From contig QQUY01000001.1 in the NCBI GenBank assembly GCA_003385635.1, forward strand, positions 62,001 to 126,000: a DNA stretch of 64,000 nucleotides. The letters run 5' to 3'. This document shows, in pieces, positions 28,773 through 36,948 of this stretch; the stretch's first letter is position 1; every line of letters begins with the position of its first letter. The stretch comes from Acidobacteriota bacterium (GTDB lineage: Bacteria > Acidobacteriota > Blastocatellia > Pyrinomonadales > Pyrinomonadaceae). A program made the position numbers and the translations under genes. The notes beneath the pieces are model-generated. The model did not search any database, had not been told where the DNA came from, and saw only the letters and a list, made by a program, of their open reading frames with translations.

Positions 28773-28807
28773 CTCAGCACTCATCTCTAAGTACTCAGTA
28801 CTTACAA
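28773..28807 (-). repeat. 3' inverted heptad arm of the four-helix-bundle element (5 units)
   Basis: Units CTCAGCA, CTCATCT, CTAAGTA, CTCAGTA and CTTACAA are in strict 7-nt register. It ends 6 bp before the start codon of the transporter gene. Confidence 0.85.
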
Positions 28808-28813
28808 TCCAAT

Positions 28814-30226
28814 ATGTCGAATGAACCACACGAGCGCGATGACGATCTCCCGCCGGATGAATACGAGCGGGAACTTTCAACCGATCTTGACGACGATACG
28901 CCGGACAAGCCGAAGGGAATACCTCTTCATACTAAGATCCTTATTGGCCTGATCTTTGGTGTCGTAGCCGGGCTGATCGTCAACTGGACCCTGGGTGGCG
29001 ACGACCCACGGGTTGTTTCGATCGTCGAGAACTTCTCGCGGCCGGTCGGACAGCTGTTCCTGAACCTTCTGCTGATGATCGTTGTGCCGCTTGTGTTTGC
29101 GTCACTCGTGGTCGGAGTTGCAGGGATCGGGGACATCCGAAAACTGGGCCGCATTGGAGCCAAGTCGTTTGGCTACACGCTGGTGATCTCGGCGATCTCG
29201 GTGATCATAGGTCTGACACTCGCGAACGTCATTTCGCCGGGCAACCGTATGGATCCCGGAACGCAGGAAGCGTTGAAGGCGAAATACAGTTCGGAAGCGG
29301 GTGAGCGGGTCAAGAGTGCGATCGATGTGAAGGAGACGGACACGGCGCTGATGGCGGTGGTCAAGACCATAGTTCCAAAGAACGTCTTCAACTCCATTTC
29401 GGGCGAGAACCCGAACATGCTTCACATAATGTTCTTTGCGCTGATCGTCGGCATCGCGATCACTCTGATACCGGACAGCGTGACTGACCCTTTTGTGAGT
29501 TTCATGGAGGCGGTCTTTCAGATAACCGCCAAAATAATAGACATTATTATGAAGTTCGCGCCTTATGCGGTGGCGTGTCTGTTGTTCAATAATATTGCGC
29601 TGTTCGGGCTCGATCTTCTGCAGTCCCTTGCGTGGTTCGTGGGAACGGTGCTGCTTGGACTGGGTCTGCATTTCTTCATCGTCTATTCCATCTCGGTCAA
29701 GTATCTCTCCAAGCTCAGCCCGCTTGAGTTTTTCCGCCGCGTGCGGACGGTGATCCTGACAGCGTTCTCTACAAGCTCCTCCAACGCGACTCTGCCAACG
29801 GCGATCCGCGTATCCGAAGAGAATCTAGGAGTGCCCGAAGATATAAACCGCTTCGTGCTCACAGTCGGCGCCACGGCCAACCAGAACGGGACGGCGCTTT
29901 ATGAAGGCATCACGGTGCTTTTCATCGCACAGCTGGCCGGTTTTGATCTGACGCTCGCTCAGCAGCTGATGATCGTCTATCTGGCGATCCTTGGCGGTAT
30001 AGGAACGGCGGGAGTTCCGTCTGGATCAATACCGTTCATAATTGGAATTCTGGCTATGATCGGGATCGATCCGGCGCTGATCGCGATAATCATCGGTGTC
30101 GACCGGATCCTGGATATGTGCCGGACGACGCTGAACGTCGTGGGCGACATCACTGCCGCGACATACGTCGCGAGATCCGAAGGCTACGACCTTCTTAGAA
30201 ACGCCAGGCAGACGGATCTGGCTTGA
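28814..30226 (+). CDS. Dicarboxylate/amino acid:cation symporter (DAACS family)
   Basis: A 470-residue inner-membrane transporter of the GltPh/DctA fold that imports glutamate, aspartate or C4-dicarboxylates with Na or H. After an acidic, hydrophilic head of about 38 residues come eight membrane helices and the two re-entrant hairpins: HP1 with FSTSSSNATLPTAIR, the TM7 unwound motif ANQNGTALYEG, HP2 with GIGTAGVPSGS, and TM8 with DRILDMCRTTLNVVGD, which holds the carboxylate-binding Asp/Arg pattern. An Arg at the amino-group-selective position suggests a dicarboxylate substrate, but I cannot decide firmly. The ATG has no Shine-Dalgarno because a heptad arm ends 6 bp upstream; another heptad array follows the stop. 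Confidence 0.93.
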   Translation: MSNEPHERDDDLPPDEYERELSTDLDDDTPDKPKGIPLHTKILIGLIFGVVAGLIVNWTLGGDDPRVVSIVENFSRPVGQLFLNLLLMIVVPLVFASLVVGVAGIGDIRKLGRIGAKSFGYTLVISAISVIIGLTLANVISPGNRMDPGTQEALKAKYSSEAGERVKSAIDVKETDTALMAVVKTIVPKNVFNSISGENPNMLHIMFFALIVGIAITLIPDSVTDPFVSFMEAVFQITAKIIDIIMKFAPYAVACLLFNNIALFGLDLLQSLAWFVGTVLLGLGLHFFIVYSISVKYLSKLSPLEFFRRVRTVILTAFSTSSSNATLPTAIRVSEENLGVPEDINRFVLTVGATANQNGTALYEGITVLFIAQLAGFDLTLAQQLMIVYLAILGGIGTAGVPSGSIPFIIGILAMIGIDPALIAIIIGVDRILDMCRTTLNVVGDITAATYVARSEGYDLLRNARQTDLA

Positions 30227-30236
30227 AGAAGTGATG

Positions 30237-30436
30237 AGTACTGAGAAATGAGTACTGAGAAATGAGTACTGAGAAATGAGTACTGAGAAATGAGTACTGA
30301 GAAATGAGTACTGAGAAATGAGTACTGAGAAATGAGTAATTAGAGATGAGGATGAATTATCTTTTTCTCAGCACTCAGCACTCAGCACTCAGCACTCAGC
30401 ACTCAGCACTCAGCACTCAGCACTCAGTCCTCAGTC
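30237..30436. repeat. Large inverted heptad array without a gene
   Basis: Seven perfect copies of the 14-mer AGTACTGAGAAATG (30237-30334) are followed by two more heptad-sized units. Ten inverted heptads come next: eight CTCAGCA and two CTCAGTC (30367-30436). The two halves are imperfectly complementary and separated by about 18 bp. It fills the gap between the transporter stop and the rhomboid start. Confidence 0.95.
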
Positions 30437-30444
30437 CTTGAGAT

Positions 30445-31167
30445 ATGTTTCCCCTAGGTGACGACAACTCCGAGCTCATAATCACCCCATGGGTGAACTA
30501 CATCTTCATCGGAGTGAACATCCTCGTGTTCGTGTTCCTTCAGGGGCTCGGCGGGAACGATGGGTTCACAATGGCGTTCTCGCTTATCCCAAAGGAGATC
30601 ATTGACGGTGTCGATCTAGCGGGGATGCAGGTCATCGAGGTCGGGAATCAGACGGCCCGACTCAACCACGTCGATACTCCGCTTCCTGTTTACTTCAACT
30701 TCCTCAGCTCGATGTTCATGCACGGCGACATAATGCATATCGCAGGCAATATGCTGTTTCTTTGGATATTCGGGGACAATATCGAGAACCTGATCGGACA
30801 TATCCGTTTCGCCCTGTTTTACCTGCTTTGCGGTTTCGCCGCCGCGCTTGTGCAAGTCGCGCTTTCACCCGATTCGATAATCCCGATGCTGGGAGCGTCA
30901 GGCGCGATCTCGGGCGTACTGGGAGGCTACGTTCTTCTGTTCCCGCAAAAACGGGTCAAGGCTCTGCTCTTCCGTGTTTACACCACAGTGCCGGCTTATA
31001 TAGCTCTGGGATTCTGGATCGGTTATCAGCTGATTCTCGGCTTTTTTACTCCGGCCGGCACTGGCGGCGTGGCCTACGGCGCTCACATCGGCGGATTCGT
31101 CGCGGGTCTGGCTTTGGTCAAGATCTTTGCGATCGGGAAGAGCGCGAGAGGGCACGCTCTCCCGTGA
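30445..31167 (+). CDS. Rhomboid family intramembrane serine protease
   Basis: A 240-residue polytopic membrane protein that should cleave transmembrane helices. The catalytic dyad is visible: Ser152 in GASGAISGVLGG and His214 in AYGAHIGGFVAG. The oxyanion-side Asn is in HIAGNMLFLWIFGDNIE. The expected six helices are present, with the long L1 loop between TM1 and TM2 (about 35-85). The ATG at 30445 lies 8 bp after the heptad array, with no Shine-Dalgarno. A block of 65-bp tandem repeats begins 16 bp after the stop. Confidence 0.94.
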   Translation: MFPLGDDNSELIITPWVNYIFIGVNILVFVFLQGLGGNDGFTMAFSLIPKEIIDGVDLAGMQVIEVGNQTARLNHVDTPLPVYFNFLSSMFMHGDIMHIAGNMLFLWIFGDNIENLIGHIRFALFYLLCGFAAALVQVALSPDSIIPMLGASGAISGVLGGYVLLFPQKRVKALLFRVYTTVPAYIALGFWIGYQLILGFFTPAGTGGVAYGAHIGGFVAGLALVKIFAIGKSARGHALP

Positions 31168-31183
31168 GTTGACTGGCCCGCCA

Positions 31184-31375
31184 GCAATCGGAACCCGGAG
31201 CGCCAGCGACGGGCATTACCAGAAGCAATTATCGCAAGCGGCCCGCAGCCAATCGGAACCCGGAGCGCAAGCGACGGGCATTACCAGAAGCAATTAACGC
31301 AAGCGGCCCGCCTGCAATCGGAACCCGGAGCGCAAGCGACGGGCATAACCAGAAGCGAAAGTGTCAGTAGCCCGC
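31184..31375 (+). repeat. 65-bp tandem repeat, three copies (module A)
   Basis: Three copies (AATCGG at 31186, 31251, 31316) each start ATCGGAACCCGGAGCGC and contain AGCGACGGGCAT, CAGAAGC and GCAAGCGGCCCGC. The third copy diverges after CAGAAGC into GTGTCAGTAGCCCGCGCG, a stretch found again inverted at about 42058-42078. An inverted half copy lies at 31466-31498, on the other side of a heptad pair. Confidence 0.9.
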
Positions 31376-31392
31376 GCGCAAGCAAGGGCGAG

Positions 31393-31498
31393 AATCAGGA
31401 CTGAGATAAGACGGTGACTCTGATCGAATGATCCGATTCTCTTCCTCAGTCCTCAGTCCTTGATTACGGCCGTCGCTTGCACTCCTGGTTCCGATCGC
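31393..31498. repeat. Inverted heptad pair plus inverted module A
   Basis: AATCAGGACTGAG (31393-31405) pairs with CTCAGTCCTTGATT (31452-31465), which is preceded by a further CTCAGTC. The loop carries CTGATCGAATGATCCGATTC. An inverted module A (31466-31498) follows and ends one base before the stop codon of the esterase gene. With the repeats at 31184-31375 the whole gap (31168-31499) is repeat sequence. Confidence 0.85.
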
Positions 31499-31499
31499 C

Positions 31500-32663
31500 T
31501 CACTCCTTAACCTTATCCTCAAGCTCTTTCGCATGCCGTTCGAAGTATTCACGGTTCGGAAGATCGAATTCTCTCGCTAGTGTCGCTGCTTTCCTAGCCG
31601 AAGCGGCGGCTTCCTTTAGGTCGCCTTTCTTTTCGAGTCCATCAGCGAGACTGTCCCAGGCATTCGCTGAATACTGATTCTCTCTGACATTGCGCCGAAA
31701 GAACTTGATCGCCTCATCTGTCTTGTCCCGCGACAGCGCCTCGTAACCGAAAGTATTGATCACGCTTTCCGGTACCGGAAGCGTCCATCCGACTTTTTCC
31801 GAAATCTTACTGAAGTGCTCTTCAGCATTCTTGAACCCTTTCGGAACCTCGTCATTGTGAAAGTGATATCCCGCATATAGACTTCGCAAAGCATCGATCT
31901 GCGCCAGCAGAGCCATTCCCGAATGCGTCTCTCCGGGAAACGGCCTTTCGAACCAACGAAAGCCGTTTGGCGATTTCGTCCTTAGAGTCGCTACTAGCGT
32001 CTCGTAATCCTGCAACGGCTTGCCGAAGTCATCTGATCTCGCGACGTACAGGAATGAGTTCAACGCGGCCGTATTCTCAAATGATGCCTTAAGAGTTCGC
32101 TGAGGAAGGTTGTCATCCCAGTCGAGGCTCGGAGCAAGAGCATTGTACGCTTTGAAAAGTGCCGGTTCTTCGGTAAGGCAATACAGCACGAACTGCCCGG
32201 CCGCCGAATGTCCCGAAAGGACACGGAAACCGTCGGTCCGGTAAGTACTCTCGATCTTTGGGATCATCTCAGACGAGAGAAACTTCTTGAAGTTTTTTGC
32301 TCCTCCTCCGCCGATCCAAACCTCAGGCCAGTCGGATTGGGTATAGTCACGGACACGGACCGTGCTTCTGATGCCGACGACGATCATTTCCGGAATCTCG
32401 GTGTTGCGCATGAGGAAGCCCGCGGAAACGGCAGTATGAAGAAACTGTGATTCGCCGTCCAGGACGTAGAGAACAGGGTAACTCCTGTCTTTTGCCCAAG
32501 CGTAGCTGTCCGGAACGAAAACGTCGTAAGTCCTGTCTTCATCCAGCACCGAAGAACGGATCGTGAATGTGTCGCCGACGGAAACCTGAGTGAACACCGA
32601 AACGGTAAACGGGAATAATGTGAGAAGCACAGTCAATGCAGACCGAATAGACAATTTGATCAT
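31500..32663 (-). CDS. Secreted esterase-D-like alpha/beta hydrolase with C-terminal TPR
   Basis: A 387-residue protein with an N-terminal signal peptide (about 1-26). A putative-esterase domain (PF00756 type, about 30-285) begins with the strand RTYDVFVPDSY and YPVLYVLDGESQF. The nucleophile is in SGHSAAGQFVLY and the likely catalytic His in FPGETHSGM. A short tetratricopeptide-like region (about 305-385; INTFGYEALSRDKTDEAIKFF, AWDSLADGLEKKGDLKEA) follows. Siderophore-ester or carbohydrate-ester hydrolysis is typical for the family; the substrate here is unknown. Its stop touches a repeat module, and another repeat element lies upstream. Confidence 0.88.
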   Translation of the reverse strand: MIKLSIRSALTVLLTLFPFTVSVFTQVSVGDTFTIRSSVLDEDRTYDVFVPDSYAWAKDRSYPVLYVLDGESQFLHTAVSAGFLMRNTEIPEMIVVGIRSTVRVRDYTQSDWPEVWIGGGGAKNFKKFLSSEMIPKIESTYRTDGFRVLSGHSAAGQFVLYCLTEEPALFKAYNALAPSLDWDDNLPQRTLKASFENTAALNSFLYVARSDDFGKPLQDYETLVATLRTKSPNGFRWFERPFPGETHSGMALLAQIDALRSLYAGYHFHNDEVPKGFKNAEEHFSKISEKVGWTLPVPESVINTFGYEALSRDKTDEAIKFFRRNVRENQYSANAWDSLADGLEKKGDLKEAAASARKAATLAREFDLPNREYFERHAKELEDKVKE

Positions 32664-32998
32664 CTTTCCTCACTTTTGCCCTCTGCAGGGCCAATGAAAG
32701 CCAGGACTAGCACTTGGTGACTGCCGGATCTTTGTCCCGCGGCGCAGACGAGTACTAGACCTAAACAATCTTCTGGATGAGGCCTCAACGGTAATCCGCC
32801 GAGAGCCAAGCTCGCTCAATGTGCCGGAATTCAGGACAGGGAGTAACTTGCCAATGAGACAGGAAAGAAAATACTGAGGACGGAGAGAGAAGAAGTTGCC
32901 TCTGATCGAACGATCCGATTCACATCCTCAGTCCTCAGTCCTCAGTCCTTTCCTAACCCCGTCGCTTGCGCTCCGGCTTCCGAATTCCAAACGCTTCT
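32664..32998. other. Gene-free stretch with a composite heptad/module A repeat
   Basis: About 335 bp between the esterase start and the stop of a methyltransferase gene. The first 190 bp show nothing I can name. An inverted heptad pair (32861-32954) and an inverted module A (32955-32987) fill the remainder. Confidence 0.6.
32861..32987. repeat. Inverted heptad pair plus inverted module A (second copy)
   Basis: AGGAAAG with TACTGAGGACGGAG (32861-32888) faces CTCAGTC x3 and CTTTCCT (32927-32954). The loop again contains CTGATCGAACGATCCGATTC, one base different from the copy at about 31420-31439. CCGTCGCTTGCGCTCCGGCT (inverted module A) follows, as in the other copy. Confidence 0.85.
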
Positions 32999-33868
32999 CT
33001 ACAATACGATCTGCTGAGACGATTCGATATCCGGATTCGCCGAAACGTATTCCGAAACACGGACCGATACCTTCAGATAAGTAGCCGGTATCGAGGTCCT
33101 TCCGTTCTCGCTTCGGTTCTGCGAATTGGCCATCTCTACCAACTCTCTGTGAAGATCGTCTTCTTTGCCAAGTTCCCTTGCTGCTTCATATGCGTTCATC
33201 GTTGGGCCGTACCAGGTCCTCAACGAATCGATGAAGTCCTCCGGTGTTTTTTCGTCCGAAACGAAGGTAAACACGCCTTTCTCGGTCGAGATATTGCTTA
33301 CCGGCACACCGGCAGCCTGAAAACGCTCAACGATCTGAGCTTCGACGCCCCACAGCATCGGGCTGACAAAGCCTACAGGCGGCGGAGGCGTATATGAAGC
33401 ACCGATCTGAAGCAGTAGCGATACAAACGAAGTTTTGTCGCCCGGGATCCAGTTTCCCATAACGACCTTCCCGCCCGGCTTAGTGACACGGACCATCTCC
33501 TTTGCGACCGCGACGGGATCCGGCGCGAACATAGCTCCAAAGCAAGAGTGCGTCAGGTCGAATGTGTCGTCAGGAATGTCTTTCAGATCACAGGCATCGC
33601 CTTCCTGAAAGCGTATGTTCGTCAGTCCGGCTTGTGCAGCGCGGCGGTTACCGGCGGCGACAAGATTGCTGGCGATGTCGACTCCGAGAACTTCGGCACC
33701 GAGTTCAGCGATCGGGATAGCGGTCGTGCCGTCTCCGCAACCGAGTTCAAGCACCTTCATACCGGGCTTGATGCCCAGACCTTCGGCGACCTCGCGGCCG
33801 GCGTCCCTCATATAAGCGGCTATTTCTGAAAAGTTTCCCTTTTCCCAAAGTGCTTTATTAGCGTTCAT
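32999..33868 (-). CDS. Class I SAM-dependent methyltransferase
   Basis: A 289-residue Rossmann methyltransferase (Methyltransf_11/UbiE type). SAM-binding motif I is VLELGCGDGTTAIP (about 39-52), the acidic loop is VLGVDIA, and the post-III region is FDLTHSCFGAMFAPD with VTKPGGKVVMGNW. The C-terminal third (about 165-289) is a specific cap of unknown substrate preference. The last residues run into repeat-derived sequence next to a module A copy, so the C-terminus may have been extended by it. The substrate is unknown. Confidence 0.85.
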   Translation of the reverse strand: MNANKALWEKGNFSEIAAYMRDAGREVAEGLGIKPGMKVLELGCGDGTTAIPIAELGAEVLGVDIASNLVAAGNRRAAQAGLTNIRFQEGDACDLKDIPDDTFDLTHSCFGAMFAPDPVAVAKEMVRVTKPGGKVVMGNWIPGDKTSFVSLLLQIGASYTPPPPVGFVSPMLWGVEAQIVERFQAAGVPVSNISTEKGVFTFVSDEKTPEDFIDSLRTWYGPTMNAYEAARELGKEDDLHRELVEMANSQNRSENGRTSIPATYLKVSVRVSEYVSANPDIESSQQIVL

Positions 33869-33959
33869 AATGTCTCCTTACTAAGATCGATGAATTATGG
33901 AAATTGATTCCATATTGAGAAGCGGAAAAGGTGTAAAGAATGGGACAACGAGTTGCAGG

Positions 33960-34020
33960 GGTCAGGGAACAGGGATCAAGGTACAGTGACCGATGACCTA
34001 GTCGCGGGGATCAGGTGTCG
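33960..34020 (+). repeat. Degenerate heptad array (GGTCAGG/GATCAAG type)
   Basis: Units GGTCAGG, GAACAGG, GATCAAG, GTACAGT, GACCGAT, GACCTAG, then GATCAGG and others keep a 7-nt register with decaying sequence. A further heptad-like run (GAGATGT GGAATCT) lies at about 34033-34055. Confidence 0.6.
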
Positions 34021-34099
34021 CATAAGGATCTGAGATGTGGAATCTTATATTTGAAATCGCGTAGCGCTCCGGAAGTTGGCCAAGGGCCGACCGCCGATC

Positions 34100-34825
34100 T
34101 CACTCCTTACACATCTCGATCGCACTGCTCATCAGCGAATAGAATTCTTCAGCCTTCTCCTTTTCGTCAAACGTGAAAGTGATCTCGTCGCCATTCATCG
34201 ACTCGGCCCCGTCACCATACGCCGGACTGCTGACCTCGATGTACATACGCCCCTCAAGGAACCATCTGGCGCCAGTGATCGTCGGGATGAAAAAGAATTT
34301 TTTGCGTTGTTTGAATTCCGTTCGCCAGGTTCCGAGTCGCTGGCCTTCGTCAGCCTTCTTGGTGTGTCGAAAAGGTCGCTTGTTCGGCTTGATCCGGTAC
34401 AAAGGAATCGATAGATCACCGACGAACACTGCGTTCTGATCAACATTTCCGCGAAACGCCTGAAGATTCCCGTCAGCCAGACTTGGATAGCCGGTGGTGA
34501 AGTCGAGGAGCGAGATCCCGGGATTCCTTATTGTCAACCTGCATTTCTCGATTCGCTCGAATCGGAACCCTTGGGCGAAGATCGCATGCTGGTAATAACT
34601 CGTGGCAGTGGTCGGAATCTCATCTTCAGGAGGGGAGGTGACGTTCGACTCGAGACCTACCCTCGCCAGCGGAAGCGTCTCATCCAGTTCTGAAAGGACC
34701 TCTTCGACCGACTTTTTGTCTTCCGAAAAGACTTTGGTCTGGCCGGTCGCTGTTACCGGCAGGATAACGGTTAGCGCGAGGCCCACCAAAGCTTGTGCCC
34801 ATTTTTGAGCTTCTCTCTTGATCAT
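34100..34825 (-). CDS. Secreted hypothetical protein
   Basis: A 241-residue protein with a signal peptide (WAQALVGLALTVILPVTATGQ, about residues 8-29). The mature part contains conserved-looking beta-strand stretches (FRFERIEKCRLTIRNPG, FVGDLSIPLYRIKP) and ends in a charged helix (DEKEKAEEFYSLMSSAIEMCKE). I do not recognise a family. The ATG at 34825 directly before the signal peptide is preferred to a GTG 21 bp upstream. Confidence 0.7.
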   Translation of the reverse strand: MIKREAQKWAQALVGLALTVILPVTATGQTKVFSEDKKSVEEVLSELDETLPLARVGLESNVTSPPEDEIPTTATSYYQHAIFAQGFRFERIEKCRLTIRNPGISLLDFTTGYPSLADGNLQAFRGNVDQNAVFVGDLSIPLYRIKPNKRPFRHTKKADEGQRLGTWRTEFKQRKKFFFIPTITGARWFLEGRMYIEVSSPAYGDGAESMNGDEITFTFDEKEKAEEFYSLMSSAIEMCKE

Positions 34826-34958
34826 TTTTTTCCCGTCCCTGTGCACCAGATCTCGGCTCGTGTATTAGAAGAGCGGTAAAGTACTGCCGGTTAGATGACA
34901 CGATTATGCGGGATGAAAGATTAAGGCACAATAAATATTCTAGACAATAAGCAGCTTT

Positions 34959-35012
34959 GAGATCCGGGATCTGTAATCTGATTAGAAATCTTGAACTTGG
35001 AATCTGAAACTC
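34959..35012 (+). repeat. Degenerate heptad run (GGGATCT/GTAATCT type)
   Basis: GAGATCC GGGATCT GTAATCT and, after a phase slip, TGAACTT GGAATCT GAAACTC lie upstream of the preceding minus-strand gene. Similar AATCT units occur at 6174-6201 and about 34033-34055. Confidence 0.5.
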
Positions 35013-35106
35013 GAGGGCGAGCTAAATGCGAACTGCCGCATTCCCGTTCAGGCCTGAGGATTCAGTGCTGAACGGGTCGGCGGCAGTCACTATCTCGGAT
35101 CAGTTG

Positions 35107-35418
35107 CTATTCTGTTACGAACTCGTTGATCTCACTCTCAAAGAACACCGCGTTGCCGCTGGTAGCGCCAAGCCTCAGCTCCTTGAGCTCTTTGTATTCT
35201 TCAGAGTCGTACCATTTCCTGCTCGCCTCAAGCGTAGGAAACCTGAGAAGTACGGGAAACACTGGTTCCCACTTGCCCTCAACAACCTCGCTCTTGCCTC
35301 CCACGATCAGATACTCTCCGTCGAATTTATCTACCGTTTCACGGACACGGCTCCTGTACTCTTCAAGTGCCGGGCCATTCGAGATCTCTCGCATATCAAG
35401 AAAAAAGTAACCTGCCAT
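35107..35418 (-). CDS. DUF1330 family protein
   Basis: A 103-residue protein with the dimeric alpha+beta-barrel pattern of DUF1330: the first strand AGYFFLDMREISN, EYLIVGG, and the conserved LLRFPTLEASRKWYDSEEY helix segment. No enzymatic activity is established for the family. GGGAGG lies 6 nt before the ATG at 35418; an upstream extension of the frame has no support. Confidence 0.85.
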   Translation of the reverse strand: MAGYFFLDMREISNGPALEEYRSRVRETVDKFDGEYLIVGGKSEVVEGKWEPVFPVLLRFPTLEASRKWYDSEEYKELKELRLGATSGNAVFFESEINEFVTE

Positions 35419-35683
35419 ATTAGTCCTCCCGGCTTGCTGCAACCCCGGGTCGGGCTCGCGGCAGCCAATGTGATAATTCCGGCAATGTACCAGTGATGGA
35501 TCATTGCCGTTCATTCTCTAACGCGGGAACTCGACGGGGAATGGATCAGGAGAAGTAGAAGAGGGAGAAAGGAATATTTATCAGAGTGATTCCGAGGTGT
35601 TGGCTCTAGGTTCTAAGACCTGAGCATCTGCTCCATTTGGCCGCCGAACCTCACCAACTCGACCTTTGATGACGAAGGCTGAT

Positions 35684-36331
35684 TCAGTAGATCTGATCTT
35701 CCGGATAATCCCACCCTGTTAACTTCAAGAACTCGATACCCAAGTTCTTTACGTTCTTTTCGGAAGGAGTGCGAAAGGTCACAGCCTTGTATCGGTCGTC
35801 TTTTACAGATTCGAAGAGCCAGACAGAGCCATCCAGATGCGTTCTAGTCTCGTTGACCTCCTTTCTAGTAAGCGTTCTTGACCAGATATCGGCCTTGTTC
35901 ATCAAGCTGATGAGGGTATCTAGTTGACCCTGAGTGATCTCCGCTCTTTTTCGTCTCTGCCGTCCGATGGCTGAGATCTCTCCCGGCTCCTGCTCGACGG
36001 CATCCAGGATTATCTTATTTTTCGATTGTGATATCCGGACCGCGACCGAACTGTGAAAAGAACGATGGATCAGGAAGCGAAACGCTGTCTCCTGTTTCCC
36101 ACACGAAAGTGAGTGCTCTCCCATCGTTTCAAGGAATACGTGCGGGATAATTTTCAGGAAGTGTTCCTCGGCAGGGTCTTCGGCAAAGAGCCCTCCTTTC
36201 GGGATGTAGTAATCCCAGGCAGTTTTCTCCGGGCAATCGGCTCTTACTTCCTGGGCGCTGCACAACGGAGCTGCAAAAAGAAGTGCAGCAGTGAGGCTTA
36301 AGGTGAAAAAAGTAATGCGCAGCGGAATCAT
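35684..36331 (-). CDS. Secreted hypothetical protein
   Basis: A 215-residue protein with a signal peptide ending near PLCSAQ (about residue 26). The mature part has two Cys (DCPEKT and SLSCGKQE), a RRKRAEITQGQLDTL helix and a C-terminal GIEFLKLTGWDYPEDQIY. I do not recognise the family. The ATG at 36331, with AGGAC upstream, directly precedes the signal peptide, so the longer frame is rejected. Confidence 0.65.
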   Translation of the reverse strand: MIPLRITFFTLSLTAALLFAAPLCSAQEVRADCPEKTAWDYYIPKGGLFAEDPAEEHFLKIIPHVFLETMGEHSLSCGKQETAFRFLIHRSFHSSVAVRISQSKNKIILDAVEQEPGEISAIGRQRRKRAEITQGQLDTLISLMNKADIWSRTLTRKEVNETRTHLDGSVWLFESVKDDRYKAVTFRTPSEKNVKNLGIEFLKLTGWDYPEDQIY

Positions 36332-36443
36332 TGTCCTAGAAGATATCACGCAGTGCGATGACAAGGGCAAGATTCAAGCGAGTCCACTGGCAAGTGATTC
36401 GCACGCAAAAATTGAGGTAGCCCTCCCCCTCGGTCGGGCTTCA

Positions 36444-36476
36444 GACACCTGACACCTGATCCATGTCACCTGATCA
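36444..36476 (+). repeat. Heptad array overlapping the VOC stop codon
   Basis: GACACCT GACACCT GATCCAT GTCACCT GATCA. The last bases (36474-36476) are the stop codon of the minus-strand VOC gene, so the array reaches into the gene end. Confidence 0.75.
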
Positions 36477-36842
36477 AACGTGCTGATCGATCAGGATCGT
36501 GTTTCCGTCGGGGTCTGTGACCATAAAGCTGGCCGGGCCGGATTCGGTCTCGATTTCGTCGCCCGAATCGATCCCCTTCTCTTTCAGAGAGCTTTGGATC
36601 TCTCTTGCGTCCGTGAATGACTCCAGATTCTGGGCATCCTGATCCCAGCCGGGATTAAAGGTCAATATGTTGTTCTCAAACATTCCCTGGAAAAGGCCTA
36701 TGTTGGTCTTTCCGTTCTTCATTATCAGCCATCCCTGGTCCTCGTCCCCGTGAAACTTCTCAAATCCAAGATTCTCGTAAAACTTTTTTGATGCCTGCAG
36801 GTCCTTGACCGCGAGGCTCACCGAAAAACAACCTAATTTCAT
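36474..36842 (-). CDS. VOC (glyoxalase/bleomycin-resistance fold) protein
   Basis: A 122-residue protein with one vicinal-oxygen-chelate domain built of two beta-alpha-beta-beta-beta units: FSVSLAVKDLQASKKFYENLGFE at the start and FMVTDPDGNTILIDQH at the end. The FYENLGF and DPDGN signatures are typical of uncharacterised VOC proteins; the substrate is unknown. A GGAGAAG lies just before the ATG. The stop codon is contributed by a heptad repeat. Confidence 0.87.
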   Translation of the reverse strand: MKLGCFSVSLAVKDLQASKKFYENLGFEKFHGDEDQGWLIMKNGKTNIGLFQGMFENNILTFNPGWDQDAQNLESFTDAREIQSSLKEKGIDSGDEIETESGPASFMVTDPDGNTILIDQHV

Positions 36843-36948
36843 AACTTCTCCTTAATTAAGCACTGGGACAGAGATGAACACGGATGAATATGATTGTGGC
36901 CTTTCGATTCGGTTCGTCGTTACTCGCCGAATCCAAATTCATCTGTGT

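Larger units (their letters stand above)
28174..28807 (+). mobile_element. Putative element: four-helix-bundle gene between inverted heptad arms
   Basis: A single gene (28314-28697) is enclosed by a forward heptad arm (28174-28222) and an inverted heptad arm (28773-28807) whose units are reverse complements (CTCAGTA, CTCATCT, CTCAGCA). Between the gene and the 3' arm lies a perfect hairpin. No transposase is encoded. The interpretation as a mobile or mobilisable unit is inference; the symmetry of arms and gene is directly visible. Confidence 0.5.
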
